A DNA stretch of 64,000 nt from Weissella muntiaci (lineage in GTDB: Bacteria > Bacillota > Bacilli > Lactobacillales > Lactobacillaceae). This document shows positions 33,934 to 44,307 of this stretch, in pieces. The position numbers and the translations under genes are program-made. The stretch lies in contig NZ_SDGZ01000014.1 in NCBI RefSeq assembly GCF_008107635.1, positions 1 to 64,000 on the forward strand, given 5' to 3'. Numbering within the stretch: position 1 is the stretch's first letter; each line of letters starts with the position of its first letter. The notes under the pieces are model-generated. The model saw nothing but the letters and a program-made list of their open reading frames with translations. It was not told the origin of the DNA and did not search any database.

Positions 33934-35205
33934 TTAGGCTTCATCGTCATCAATAATTTGGATGTCACCATTTAAGAATGTCAGTTTGTGAATCAAACGG
34001 TCATATCCTCGTAGAATATGTTCCGCGTCCTCGATGACCGTAATCCCATCCGACATCAAACCACCAATTACCAAGGCTGCTCCAGCACGAATTTCCGCCG
34101 CTTTAACAGTATTTCCGGTGTGTTGACTGCTTTGGTTAATCTCGATTAGACCTTCACTTGGCACTTGAATACTCATCCCAAGCTTATTTAGCTCTGGAAT
34201 ATGGCGTGTTCGAGCCGGATAAATCGTCTCCAGAATTGTGGATGTTCCGGCGGCTTTGGCCAATAATGGTGTAATCGGTTGTTGTAAGTCAGTCGCAAAG
34301 CCTGGAAACGGTGCCGTTTGAATTGAAATCGGCTTAAGTACATCCGTCTTTGGTACGAAAATTGAATCTTCACGCACATCAAGTTCAACGCCTGCTTCAA
34401 TCAGCTTTGCCGTAAAGGCCTCCATATGCTCGGGAATAATGTTTTTCACCAAAACCCCATCACCTTGGGCTGCAGCCATTGAAAGATACGTTCCAGCCTC
34501 AATCCGATCTGGAATAATCGTATGTGTATTATGCGCCTCTAAGCGCTCCACACCAACAATTCTGATTACATCAGTTCCAGCTCCACGTACTTGCGCTCCC
34601 ATATTATTCAAGAAAGTCGCCAAGTCAATAATTTCAGGCTCTTTCGCTGCATTCTCGAGGATCGTGGTCCCCTTAGCTTTGACGGCAGCTAAGATAATAT
34701 TCATCGTAGCACCAACCGAAACCATGTCCAAGAAAATTCGAGCACCCTTTAAACCTTCTGGCGCATCGATATAAATCGTATCATTTTCTTCCCGAACTCG
34801 AGCACCAAGCGCTTCAAACCCTTTAATATGTTGATCAATTGGCCGTGGACCAATATTATCACCACCTGGGAAAGTTACCGTAGCGCGCCCAAAGCGCCCT
34901 AAAAGTGAGCCCATAAAATAATATGATGCTCGCAATGACTTGATTGCTGTACTTGGTAACTCCGCCTCGACAATATCGGTCGGGTCGATGGTTAGCTCGC
35001 CACCCTTAAAGTCTGAGGTTACGTTCATTGATTTTAAAATTAATTGTAAATTTTGAACATCTAAGATGCCTGGCACACTATCGAACTTAACCGCAGTGTC
35101 AGCTAAAATTGAGGCCGGAATCAATGCAACCGTTGAGTTCTTTGCTCCGCCGATTGTCACTTCGCCGCTCAAACGCCGTCCGCCATGGATTAACAGCTTT
35201 TTCAT
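33934..35205 (-). CDS. murA: UDP-N-acetylglucosamine 1-carboxyvinyltransferase, Cys-to-Asp form
   Basis: First committed enzyme of peptidoglycan synthesis, adding enolpyruvate from PEP to UDP-GlcNAc. 423 residues from the chosen start MKKLLIHGGRRLSGEV; the frame continues 32 codons upstream without homology, while AAGGA precedes this ATG. GGAKNSTVALIPA (substrate Lys) and LRASYYFMGSLLGRFG are typical. The catalytic loop, normally PGGCxIGxRP, reads FPGGDNIGPRPIDQHI, with Asp116 in place of the Cys115 equivalent. That change is known in some bacteria to keep activity but abolish fosfomycin alkylation. Neighbourhood pyrG-murA is conserved in Firmicutes. Lactobacillales often have two MurA paralogues; whether a second exists cannot be seen here. 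Confidence 0.95.
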   Translation of the reverse strand: MKKLLIHGGRRLSGEVTIGGAKNSTVALIPASILADTAVKFDSVPGILDVQNLQLILKSMNVTSDFKGGELTIDPTDIVEAELPSTAIKSLRASYYFMGSLLGRFGRATVTFPGGDNIGPRPIDQHIKGFEALGARVREENDTIYIDAPEGLKGARIFLDMVSVGATMNIILAAVKAKGTTILENAAKEPEIIDLATFLNNMGAQVRGAGTDVIRIVGVERLEAHNTHTIIPDRIEAGTYLSMAAAQGDGVLVKNIIPEHMEAFTAKLIEAGVELDVREDSIFVPKTDVLKPISIQTAPFPGFATDLQQPITPLLAKAAGTSTILETIYPARTRHIPELNKLGMSIQVPSEGLIEINQSSQHTGNTVKAAEIRAGAALVIGGLMSDGITVIEDAEHILRGYDRLIHKLTFLNGDIQIIDDDEA

Positions 35206-35474
35206 GACTATATCCTTCTCACAGTAAAACCGACAAATCCCCCGTAGCTTATCGGTTCTATTTCTTTCTAACTTTTTCAATCTAAATTGCCTTATGTACA
35301 AGACACTTCAAGCTACTAAAGCTTTTCCATTTATGAGTGTAACCGAAATGACACATTTAAACAAGAATTGCGGGCTATTTTAATAGACCTTTGCAATTAC
35401 TTATAAAATTTCGTACAACCGGTAAACAACCATGGCGATTCAAAACATCTTGGCACAAAAAGCAGATCAATAAA

Positions 35475-35513
35475 AAGAGGTGAATGCCCTCAAAATGAGT
35501 TCATTCACCTCTT
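35475..35513 (-). terminator. pyrG terminator
   Basis: Stem AAGAGGTGAATG/CATTCACCTCTT with a 15-nt loop, then TTTTTATTG on the minus strand. Confidence 0.9.
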
Positions 35514-35530
35514 AGTTAGTTAATTAAACT

Positions 35531-37261
<1,731 letters not shown>

Positions 37262-37293
37262 TTATTTTCTTAACCGTTCAGCAAATATATACT

Positions 37294-37336
37294 GAGCCCG
37301 GAACTATATACTACATAATATTTACGGTTTTGTCAA
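37294..37336 (-). promoter_or_regulatory. pyrG promoter with GGGCTC initial transcribed sequence
   Basis: Minus-strand -35 TTGACA (37331-37336, inside the last codons of the ABC-F gene), 17-nt spacer, -10 TAGTAT (37308-37313), predicted start at 37299 with GGGCTC. This is the same initial sequence used for reiterative G addition at Bacillus pyrG. Confidence 0.8.
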
Positions 37337-38809
37337 CTCAACGATGTCCGTCGCAACTTGATTAATGAAATCCCGATCATGTTCAATTAATAACATCGTT
37401 GGTCGCATTGTCTGAATCAACTTTGCCAGTTGATCGTGATTAAAGACATCGAGATAATTTAGCGGTTCATCCCAAATGTATAATTCGGCTGGGGTGGCTA
37501 GACTGCGAGCAAGCTCAACCTTCTTTTGTTGCCCCATACTCATATTTTCAATGCGCTCTTTAAAAACAATTCGATCCATCCCCAATTTCTTCAAATTGGC
37601 TAACAAATCGTTTAACTCGATTTGCTGCGTCTTAGCAAAATCAGCCAAAGTCCCATGATAATTGGTAATTTGTCGAACCGCCGATATTTTCAAAGATTGC
37701 GGTAGCTGATAGTTTCCCTGAACACTGCCAGTAAACTCATTCAAAAACACCTGCAAGAGGCTCGATTTTCCACGACCATTTGCCCCCGTAATCGCAATCA
37801 CTTGATTTCTCGCAAGTTCAAAACTTACCGGCTTAAACAATGGTTCAGTCTGATACGAAACCGTAAGTTCCTCCACCCGCAAAGGGACTTGATGGTGACT
37901 TGAAACAAAATTAAGCGTTAAATCCTCAATGGCCTCAATATCCTTTAATAAGTCGCTCTTCGCCTCGATGTCATTTTGCATCCGCTTTTCAAGATGCTTA
38001 GCCTTCTTCATTACCCGAGCAGCCCGAGCACCGATAAAGCCAGTATCATTGATTGATCCAGAGCCCTTCACGTGTCGTTGCCCATATTTATCGCCTTCAC
38101 GTGACTGGGACCATGCCGCCTTATCACGCGCCGTCTTTTGCAAACGACCAATTTCATTTCTTAACTTAGCATTTTCAGCTTGTTCGAAGTCATCGCGTAA
38201 CTCTTTTTCCGACTCATAAGTTGCAAAATTCCCTTGATACAGTCTAATTTGTGTCCGTTCAATCGCTAAAATATGATCAGTCACCTGATTCAGAAATTCG
38301 CGGTCATGACTTACAACGATATAGCTACTTTGTTTAGCCAAATAATCTGCCACAAGTTGTCGACTAAAAGCATCCAGATGGTTTGTTGGTTCATCAATTA
38401 ATGCAAACCCATTTTGCGCTAAAAACAAAACCACTAATAAAGCCTTGGTCTGTTCGCCACCTGATAATGTATCAAACGGTCGCCAGAGCATTTCAAGATC
38501 TGCCCCCATCAAAGACAGTTCTCGTTCAATCTCCCAAAGTTCAAAATCAGCCAACGATTTTAAAACGTCGTATGTCAAATCCGTCTCGTTCTGAACCGGC
38601 TGGGGGAAATATTTAAACTGCTTAGTTGTATTGATCGGACTGTCAACTGGTAATGTTCCACGCAAAATATTTAATAACGTTGTTTTCCCACGACCGTTAC
38701 GCCCGACCAACCCTAAGCGCCATTGATCGTTAATATTAATTTGCGCATGATCGAAAATTGTTTGTTGACCATAGTTAAAGTTCAAATTATTAATTTCAAT
38801 ACTCGACAT
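37322..38809 (-). CDS. ABC-F ATPase, Lsa-like ribosome protection family
   Basis: A 495-residue soluble protein with two ATP-binding domains and no membrane segment. First domain: GLVGRNGRGKTTLL, LSGGEQTKALL, LIDEPTNHLD; second: ITGANGRGKSSLL, MSMGQQKKVELA, WDEPLNYLD. Between them is the long interdomain linker (about 190-300, with REGDKYGQ and GSGSINDTGFIGARAARVMKKAKH) that closely resembles Lsa-type proteins that displace lincosamides, streptogramin A and pleuromutilins from ribosomes. Resistance itself is not provable from sequence. Start MSSIEINN is preferred over an upstream in-frame TTG because AGGAGC sits before it. It interrupts the usual rpoE-pyrG neighbourhood and has a leader with a short uORF. 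Confidence 0.9.
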   Translation of the reverse strand: MSSIEINNLNFNYGQQTIFDHAQININDQWRLGLVGRNGRGKTTLLNILRGTLPVDSPINTTKQFKYFPQPVQNETDLTYDVLKSLADFELWEIERELSLMGADLEMLWRPFDTLSGGEQTKALLVVLFLAQNGFALIDEPTNHLDAFSRQLVADYLAKQSSYIVVSHDREFLNQVTDHILAIERTQIRLYQGNFATYESEKELRDDFEQAENAKLRNEIGRLQKTARDKAAWSQSREGDKYGQRHVKGSGSINDTGFIGARAARVMKKAKHLEKRMQNDIEAKSDLLKDIEAIEDLTLNFVSSHHQVPLRVEELTVSYQTEPLFKPVSFELARNQVIAITGANGRGKSSLLQVFLNEFTGSVQGNYQLPQSLKISAVRQITNYHGTLADFAKTQQIELNDLLANLKKLGMDRIVFKERIENMSMGQQKKVELARSLATPAELYIWDEPLNYLDVFNHDQLAKLIQTMRPTMLLIEHDRDFINQVATDIVELTKP

Positions 38810-39035
38810 AAAAAGCTCCTCTCTCACAGCACGTGAAAAAGAAGCTCCCAATTACACAGGACGCCCTTCGTTCACTAAGCCATGAATGCAATCTAAATAG
38901 ACTTCTAAAGTCTATCTATCCTAATAACACGCATTTAGGGCTTAGTTCTTCAATGGACGATACCTACCTTTTTTAATCTGTTGTATAGGTTAACATAGAT
39001 TACGGTGCTTGACTAGTTTTACAAACAAAAAAATA
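38810..39035 (-). promoter_or_regulatory. Leader of the ABC-F gene with 9-codon uORF
   Basis: The roughly 200-nt leader contains a minus-strand uORF at 38905-38934 encoding MRVIRIDRL, whose 3' end overlaps a perfect hairpin TAGACTT/AAGTCTA (38889-38911 region). Further hairpin potential precedes the gene, with a T-run near 38840. Antibiotic-induced ABC-F genes are often controlled by uORF attenuation; this one is only a candidate and its ribosome-binding site is weak. Confidence 0.4.
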
Positions 39036-39052
39036 CTCTCGATAAACGAGAG
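39036..39052 (-). terminator. rpoE terminator
   Basis: Stem CTCTCG/CGAGAG with a 5-nt loop and TATTTTTTT on the minus strand. Confidence 0.9.
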
Positions 39053-39076
39053 CATTTTACAGATGCATGATCAAGC

Positions 39077-39667
39077 TTAACGCTCGATATCACCACTACC
39101 ATAATCGTCATCAACATTGGTCGCGATACCACCGATATCTTCACCAATACCTGATGATACTTCATCAGAGTAGTCTTTATCATCATCACTGTCGTCATCG
39201 TCAGCATCATCGTCGTCTGCATCAGTAGTTGCAGCCGTCTCCTCTTCCTCAACGTCAGCGAAATCGTCATCTTCTGGATCATCGTCGTTATAATCAATAA
39301 CGTCGTCATCATCTGCAACGTCTGCTAAGAAGGCGTTAATCTTCTTGCGTCGCTTCTTCTTTGGTGCGCCATCTTCTTCTTCAAGATCCAAGTGAACGGC
39401 TTCATCAATAGAATCAAATGGATACCATGAACGAAGTCCCCACATGTTTTCACCCAAAGAGATGAATGAACCGTCGATATTCAAATCGGTATAGAATTGT
39501 CCCAAGCGCGCACGAATCTCTTCGTCTGTCTTGCTGGTAAATGTCTGTACCTCATTCAATAAATCACTGAACGCCATTGCTTCATGACCCTCATTCAAAA
39601 TTGCACGAGCCACTTCAATCATTGAAAGCTCAGCCTTATCTTGGCCGTCAAACTGTGTTAATGCCAA
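39077..39667 (-). CDS. rpoE: RNA polymerase delta subunit
   Basis: The Firmicutes-specific delta factor that speeds RNA polymerase recycling with HelD. Residues about 1-95 form the folded HARE-HTH domain ([25 protein letters not shown]...GRFIS-like [29 protein letters not shown]). The rest is an extremely acidic, Asp/Glu-rich disordered tail typical of delta. No ATG is well placed: the frame opens with TTG at 39700, while a TTG at 39667 has AAAGGA 10 nt upstream and gives MALTQFDG; I use the latter with low certainty. Last gene after the HD and HAD genes, with its own terminator. Confidence 0.9.
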   Translation of the reverse strand: MALTQFDGQDKAELSMIEVARAILNEGHEAMAFSDLLNEVQTFTSKTDEEIRARLGQFYTDLNIDGSFISLGENMWGLRSWYPFDSIDEAVHLDLEEEDGAPKKKRRKKINAFLADVADDDDVIDYNDDDPEDDDFADVEEEETAATTDADDDDADDDDSDDDKDYSDEVSSGIGEDIGGIATNVDDDYGSGDIER

Positions 39668-39739
39668 ATCACGCACGTCCTTTCGCGGTCTTTTACTCAA
39701 TACTATATTTTATCTCATTTGGTGTTGTTAGACAAGGAA

Positions 39740-40573
39740 CTAATCTAACTCTGGGACTGTTTTTCCCAAAGCCCACTTCTCCAAAGCCAACGCAACACCG
39801 TCTTCATTTTGACTCAGCGTTTGTGCGTTTGCAGCCGCCTTTAGCTTATCAACCGCATTTCCCATCGCCACACCAAGACCAGCTGCTTCAATCATTGTCA
39901 GATCGTTTTCTTGATCGCCCAAGGCCATCGTTTCGTGCATATCCACCCCAAGATGTTGAGCCAAAATCTTCAATCCTGCACCCTTAGTTGCCTGGGCATT
40001 CATGAATTCCAAAAAGTTTGGTGTCGATTTAACTACGTAATACTTGTCACGAATCGCTTTAGGTAGCGCTGCTTCAAATCTTTGGACATCCTCAGCACCG
40101 GCAATCATCATCATTTTTACATAGTCCATATCAGCGGTCATTTCGGCCATCGGCGTGATCTTTAATGGCATCTTAACCAGATAATTCTCACCACTAGCTT
40201 CATGCGGGATGATCGTATTAGTTGTATATGCCGCGTCCTTCCCTTCAACTTGCATGTAAGCTCCTAGCTCATCAGCCAGTTGACGTAATTCTTGATACGC
40301 TGCTAGATCCAATTGTGCCCCACCAAGCGAAATCCCACTAGTCGTTTGTACCATACCACCATTATAGTTAATGACGAACTGATCATCTTGATCGTTCAAG
40401 CCCAACTCATTCAAGTAGTCCACCACACCCAGCAATGGACGACCAGTCGCCAAAACAACCTTAACACCCGCCTGCTTAGCTGACTGAACCGCCGCTTTGA
40501 CCCGTGGCGTGATCTGGCGTGCTGAATTAATCAAAGTATCATCGATATCAATTGTTACTAACTTTATTGCCAT
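39740..40573 (-). CDS. Cof-type HAD-IIB sugar-phosphate phosphatase
   Basis: A 277-residue cytosolic phosphatase of the haloacid dehalogenase superfamily. Motif I DIDDTLINS with the nucleophile Asp, motif II VVLATGRP, motif III Lys in the TKGAGLKILA region, motif IV GDQENDLTMIEAAG. The C2 cap (type IIB) lies between motifs II and III. It resembles YidA/YwpJ-like enzymes acting on sugar phosphates or flavin phosphates; the exact substrate is unknown. AGAGG precedes the ATG. It starts 9 bp after the HD-domain gene and is presumably co-transcribed. Confidence 0.9.
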   Translation of the reverse strand: MAIKLVTIDIDDTLINSARQITPRVKAAVQSAKQAGVKVVLATGRPLLGVVDYLNELGLNDQDDQFVINYNGGMVQTTSGISLGGAQLDLAAYQELRQLADELGAYMQVEGKDAAYTTNTIIPHEASGENYLVKMPLKITPMAEMTADMDYVKMMMIAGAEDVQRFEAALPKAIRDKYYVVKSTPNFLEFMNAQATKGAGLKILAQHLGVDMHETMALGDQENDLTMIEAAGLGVAMGNAVDKLKAAANAQTLSQNEDGVALALEKWALGKTVPELD

Positions 40574-40582
40574 TTTTAACCT

Positions 40583-41947
40583 CTAATCTTCTATTGGTCG
40601 AATAAGTTCATCATTATGCACAAAACGCTGAAAATCAGCATAAATAGGCGCCATCACATCATCAATCGCCTGTTCCTCCAGCATTTCACGTGGGAAGAAA
40701 AAGCGTGCATCACCGTAATACCGACCAGACATTGATCGAACTAACGGACTGGCATCGGATAGTTCAATTTGGCTGCCATCCGCCTTTACCAACTCAATTT
40801 GGGTCTGCGGTTTCTTCGTATTTGGTCGATAAATATCATATGATAAATCAAAACTATCATTTTCGGCAGTGTAATACTCCGGGCTAAAGCCAGCCATTGC
40901 AATAATTTCACGTAACTTTGGCAACAGATCCCCAACTGTTTCGTTAAGTACAATTGATTTCAGCTGGTGCCGATCCAAGAAGCGTACTGCTAGATCAGCC
41001 AGAATTGAATCTTCTGCAAAGCGCCAAGTATTGATTGCTGCAATAAACACTGCATCATCTAATTTCAAATAATAACTTACATCGCGGTCGCCAGCAAATA
41101 ATGGACGTAGCGCCACTGGAATGAAGTCAATCGAACGCATTGAATCATGCTGACTCAATTCATACAGGTACTGCACCCGTGCCAGCAAGGCCGAAAGCAA
41201 CACCTCCAAAGCACGTGAAACAGGATGAAAATAGACTTGGACATACATTTGATAACGCGAAATGACATAATCTTCAACCGCATTCATTGAACGGTGATCA
41301 AAAGCAATTCCGTTCTTCGTTGGGCGCATCATCTGAATCAAGCGTGACAAATCAAAGCGGCCGTATGTTGCCCCTGAATAATATGCATCGCGCAATAGAT
41401 AGTCCATGCGATCCGCGTCGATTTGACTTGAAATCAACTGAACTACTTGCTTGTTCGGATAAGTCTTGCCAATGACGGCCGCTACTTTCTCTGGAAAATC
41501 AGCTGATACATTTCTGAGCACCTGATTAATTTCAGTAGTTTCAGAGAGAATAATTGCCTGGGTGTAAGCTTCATGATCTGTACCAAAAATATGCTCAAAC
41601 GTATGTGAATAAGGCCCGTGACCAAGATCATGCAGTAATGCTGCCACTAATAGCAACAAACGTTCCTTTGGATCCCAACGGCCGTCACCAACTTCGACTG
41701 TCGCATAGTAACGCTCCAGATGTTCTGCAAATTGGCGCGCAATTTCATAAACCCCTAGCGAATGGGCAAAACGTGAATGCTCGGCGCCATGAAATACTTC
41801 GGCTGTGATACCCAATTGTTTAATTCGCCTTAATCTCTGAAATTCACTCGTATCAATTAGATCAAGAATCACTTGGTCCTGAACCCTAATTACGTCATGA
41901 ACTGGATCACGGAAAATCTTTTCATTTTTAAGTTTTTGATCTGACAT
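40583..41947 (-). CDS. HD-domain phosphohydrolase (YwfO/SAMHD1-like)
   Basis: A 454-residue metal-dependent phosphohydrolase. FRDPVHDVIRV at the N-terminus, RLRRIKQLG, HSRFAHSLGVYEIA (metal His) and LLHDLGHGPYSHTFEH (the HD motif) are exactly those of the YwfO group of dNTP triphosphohydrolase-like proteins; QIDADRMDYLLRDAYYSG follows. Related Enterococcus proteins hydrolyse dNTPs, so dNTP-pool control is a fair guess. GGAGA precedes the ATG. First gene of an apparent HD-HAD-rpoE run. Confidence 0.9.
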   Translation of the reverse strand: MSDQKLKNEKIFRDPVHDVIRVQDQVILDLIDTSEFQRLRRIKQLGITAEVFHGAEHSRFAHSLGVYEIARQFAEHLERYYATVEVGDGRWDPKERLLLLVAALLHDLGHGPYSHTFEHIFGTDHEAYTQAIILSETTEINQVLRNVSADFPEKVAAVIGKTYPNKQVVQLISSQIDADRMDYLLRDAYYSGATYGRFDLSRLIQMMRPTKNGIAFDHRSMNAVEDYVISRYQMYVQVYFHPVSRALEVLLSALLARVQYLYELSQHDSMRSIDFIPVALRPLFAGDRDVSYYLKLDDAVFIAAINTWRFAEDSILADLAVRFLDRHQLKSIVLNETVGDLLPKLREIIAMAGFSPEYYTAENDSFDLSYDIYRPNTKKPQTQIELVKADGSQIELSDASPLVRSMSGRYYGDARFFFPREMLEEQAIDDVMAPIYADFQRFVHNDELIRPIED

Positions 41948-42180
41948 GGCGTATCTCCATTATCTTCTTAAACTGTCTAAACACAGCTACACTAATCAAG
42001 AAAGAATTAGTTAGTGTTGTGAACATATATAGTCTAACCGTAAGTTTAACATATTTTATCTATCCATTAAACGAGGCCCATCTCATACCGTAGTAAGCTA
42101 ATTCCATCAAACGTACCTGATTGACACGCATTCTGCGCTATAATGAAAAGAAAGCGGCAAACAAAAAAGGGGGCTCAGCA

Positions 42181-42618
42181 ATGGCTAATCCAATGCCTGG
42201 TACACCAGTACAAGTTCGTATCAGTACCAAAATAACTCAGGCTGAACAAAGTGAGGTCTTTAATTTCACTGAGACCGGCACACTCATCAAAATGGGACAA
42301 ACGCTCTATTTACGTTATATCGAACATGATCAGGACGGTCTAGCGACGCCTGTAACCTTTAAATTATCCGATGATGGCGAAATTCACCTGACCCGCCATA
42401 ACGATAACGAAGTGCGGATGCACTTTGCACCACAAGGTCATTTCAACACTCGGTATGCCACCCCAGCAGGCACAATTTTACTTGGCGTTCATACTGAGCG
42501 AATCCGATCGACCTTTGAGCCCACGCCTTTAACCGGTGAAATCGAGGTTGATTATATTTTATCCGCTCAAGATGCACCATTAGGCAGCTATGAAATCAGA
42601 GTTAAATTCTCTGAATAG
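42181..42618 (+). CDS. DUF1934 (YwiB-like) beta-barrel protein
   Basis: A 145-residue small protein of the DUF1934 family, a calycin-like beta-barrel of unknown function. Seen features are alternating beta-strand patterns (VQVRISTKITQ, GTLIKMGQTLYLRYIEH, VTFKLSDDGEIHLTRH) and the typical late segment GEIEVDYILS...YEIRVKF. The start MANPMPG follows AAGGGGG at good spacing; 20 further upstream codons in frame are probably leader. In Bacillus the homologue lies next to argS. It is the only plus-strand gene between 22.5 and 63 kb and ends in a strong terminator. Confidence 0.85.
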   Translation: MANPMPGTPVQVRISTKITQAEQSEVFNFTETGTLIKMGQTLYLRYIEHDQDGLATPVTFKLSDDGEIHLTRHNDNEVRMHFAPQGHFNTRYATPAGTILLGVHTERIRSTFEPTPLTGEIEVDYILSAQDAPLGSYEIRVKFSE

Positions 42619-42672
42619 GCATCAAAGATCTCTTTGCTAGCCAAATTGATCTTTCAAGATCAATTTACATTC

Positions 42673-42720
42673 AAAAGAACCCAATGACAAAATGCTCAGC
42701 AAACGTCATCAGGTTCTTTT
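42673..42720 (+). terminator. Terminator of the DUF1934 gene
   Basis: AAAAGAACC/GGTTCTTTT with inner TGAC/GTCA, followed by TTTTTTG on the plus strand. Confidence 0.85.
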
Positions 42721-42780
42721 TTGATTAATTATATATTTTTGTCTTATTTTTAGGATATTTGCTAATCGATTAGACACAAA

Positions 42781-42923
42781 AGCCCACCACGCAAGAGGGG
42801 GAACGCAATGGTGGGCTATCACTGGCTACTAACGCAACCAGCAATGGGGTGTTATTTAATTTGGGGAACTAAATAACATTTCATGTACTTTGGGGAGTAA
42901 TGAAATCCACTAGGATTAGTGGA
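42781..42923 (-). ncRNA. Five-hairpin array with C-rich loops, candidate regulatory sRNA
   Basis: Back-to-back perfect hairpins fill this intergenic segment. Read on the minus strand: TCCACTA/TAGTGGA (42906-42923); ATTTCAT/ATGAAAT with loop TCCCCAAA (42878-42906); GTTATTTA/TAAATAAC with loop containing TTCCCCAAA (42851-42877); CTGG/CCAG (42822-42841); AGCCCACCA/TGGTGGGCT with loop containing TTCCCCC (42781-42817), then TTTTG. C-rich loops that can pair to Shine-Dalgarno sequences are typical of Gram-positive sRNAs such as LhrC or RsaE. On the plus strand the loops would be GGGGA instead. A TATATT -10 lies at 42932-42937 but no good -35 was found. Confidence 0.55.
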
Positions 42924-42957
42924 CATCTATTAATATACCGAACATCTGTAACAAAAA

Positions 42958-42986
42958 TGTAAACATAATGTTTCACTTTGTTTACA
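42958..42986 (-). terminator. htrA terminator
   Basis: Perfect inverted repeat TGTAAACA/TGTTTACA with 13-nt loop, followed on the minus strand by TTTTTG, 30 nt beyond the htrA stop. Confidence 0.75.
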
Positions 42987-43015
42987 AAATATAATTATAT
43001 ATATTTTTTATTATT

Positions 43016-44233
43016 TTAATTCTCGCTATTACTTGCTTGATCTGACGTCTTCGTTAATTTTAGCGTCGTTTTTTGCGACTTACCATCACGATAATAAGTC
43101 ACCTCAACCGTATCACCAACCTTATGTGAGAATAACTCCGTCCGTAAGTCAGCTGCACTGCCGACCGTCTTATCGCCAAACTTCGTAATCACATCGTACT
43201 GCTTCAAACCAGCACTTCCTGCCGGTGAATCACTCGTTACATCCATAACCACCACACCACTAGTTACATCAGACGACAGCTTTAAAATGTTCTTTTGATC
43301 CGCTGCTGACACTGATGACAAATCCAACATACTAATTCCCAAACCAGGTCGAGTTATTGAACCGCTCTTCTCAAGCTCATTAATGATCTTAACAACCGTG
43401 TTTGCCGGGATCGCAAAACCCATCCCCTCAACAGAAGTTCCGTCTTGCGATGATGCCAGCTTCTTAGAATTAATACCAACAACTTGACCTGCCAAATTAA
43501 CTAAAGGACCACCAGAATTACCAGGATTGATTGCCGCATCGGTTTGAATAACCGTTTCATTCCCTAAGGAATTACCTTGTTCGTCAGTAGCTTTAACCGT
43601 TCGCTGAGTTGCCGAGATAATCCCTTCAGTAACCGATGTTGCGTATTCTGTCCCCAGCGGTGAGCCGATTGCTAACACACTTTCACCAGGCTGAATATCA
43701 TCCGAGTTAACAAACGATGCCAATGTCGAAACCTTATCTGCATCAACTGATAATACTGCCAAATCTGTATAAGCATCTTTCCCAACTAAACTAGCCGTCA
43801 GCTTAGTACCGTCCGATAACAATACTTGCAAGGCACTTGCACCTGCCACAACGTGGTTATTAGTTACAATGTAGGCCTTACCATTATTCTTCTTGTAAAT
43901 AACACCCGATCCTTCTGAGGCGGTCGTTAAACCACCCGTCGAACTACTTGCACTCTGGCTCTGCCCAAGAATCGATGAGTTAGTCGCCGCCTGTTGGTTT
44001 ATAACCGAGACAACCGCACCAGACACCTTATTAAATGCCTGAGTTGCCTGTGATTTCCCCTCAACATTCGACTGATTCACACTGACCTTTTCACCAGTAC
44101 CAGCGATCAGCGTACCGACGTTGGTATACTCATTTAACAAATAGGTTCCGCCGAGGGTTACACCACCACCGACTAAACCAGCAACAACTGCAATCGTAAC
44201 AATTTTAAGATCTTTGCGCTTGTTTTCTGTCAT
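43016..44233 (-). CDS. htrA: Surface serine protease/chaperone HtrA (DegP-like)
   Basis: A 405-residue membrane-anchored trypsin-like protease degrading misfolded exported proteins. N-terminal helix about residues 8-30, then a Ser/Thr/Gln-rich linker. Catalytic triad: NNHVVAGA (His), YTDLAVLS (Asp), NPGNSGGPL (Ser). One PDZ domain at about 290-390 (GVVVMDVTSDSPAGSAGLKQYDVITKFG). The start at MTENKRKD follows AAAGGTGA; an upstream codon seven residues earlier is less likely. It is the last gene of the walR-K-H-I-J-htrA locus, the standard order in Lactobacillales. It has its own terminator. Confidence 0.95.
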   Translation of the reverse strand: MTENKRKDLKIVTIAVVAGLVGGGVTLGGTYLLNEYTNVGTLIAGTGEKVSVNQSNVEGKSQATQAFNKVSGAVVSVINQQAATNSSILGQSQSASSSTGGLTTASEGSGVIYKKNNGKAYIVTNNHVVAGASALQVLLSDGTKLTASLVGKDAYTDLAVLSVDADKVSTLASFVNSDDIQPGESVLAIGSPLGTEYATSVTEGIISATQRTVKATDEQGNSLGNETVIQTDAAINPGNSGGPLVNLAGQVVGINSKKLASSQDGTSVEGMGFAIPANTVVKIINELEKSGSITRPGLGISMLDLSSVSAADQKNILKLSSDVTSGVVVMDVTSDSPAGSAGLKQYDVITKFGDKTVGSAADLRTELFSHKVGDTVEVTYYRDGKSQKTTLKLTKTSDQASNSEN

Positions 44234-44307
44234 TTTATTCACCTTTTTAATCAATGATAATTTGGTATATCAAGAACAATTCTTTGAAACAAAGTGCTCC
44301 AGCCACC

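Noticed and set aside
39019-39318. Minus-strand 99-codon Met/Thr-rich frame over the rpoE tail
   Set aside because: Shadow frame created by the Asp/Glu codon run (GAY/GAR) of the delta subunit.
42121-42180. Upstream extension of the DUF1934 protein and TTGACA...TATAAT as a promoter
   Set aside because: The extra 20 codons lack family sequence, and the apparent -35/-10 pair has a 12-bp spacer, too short for a normal promoter.
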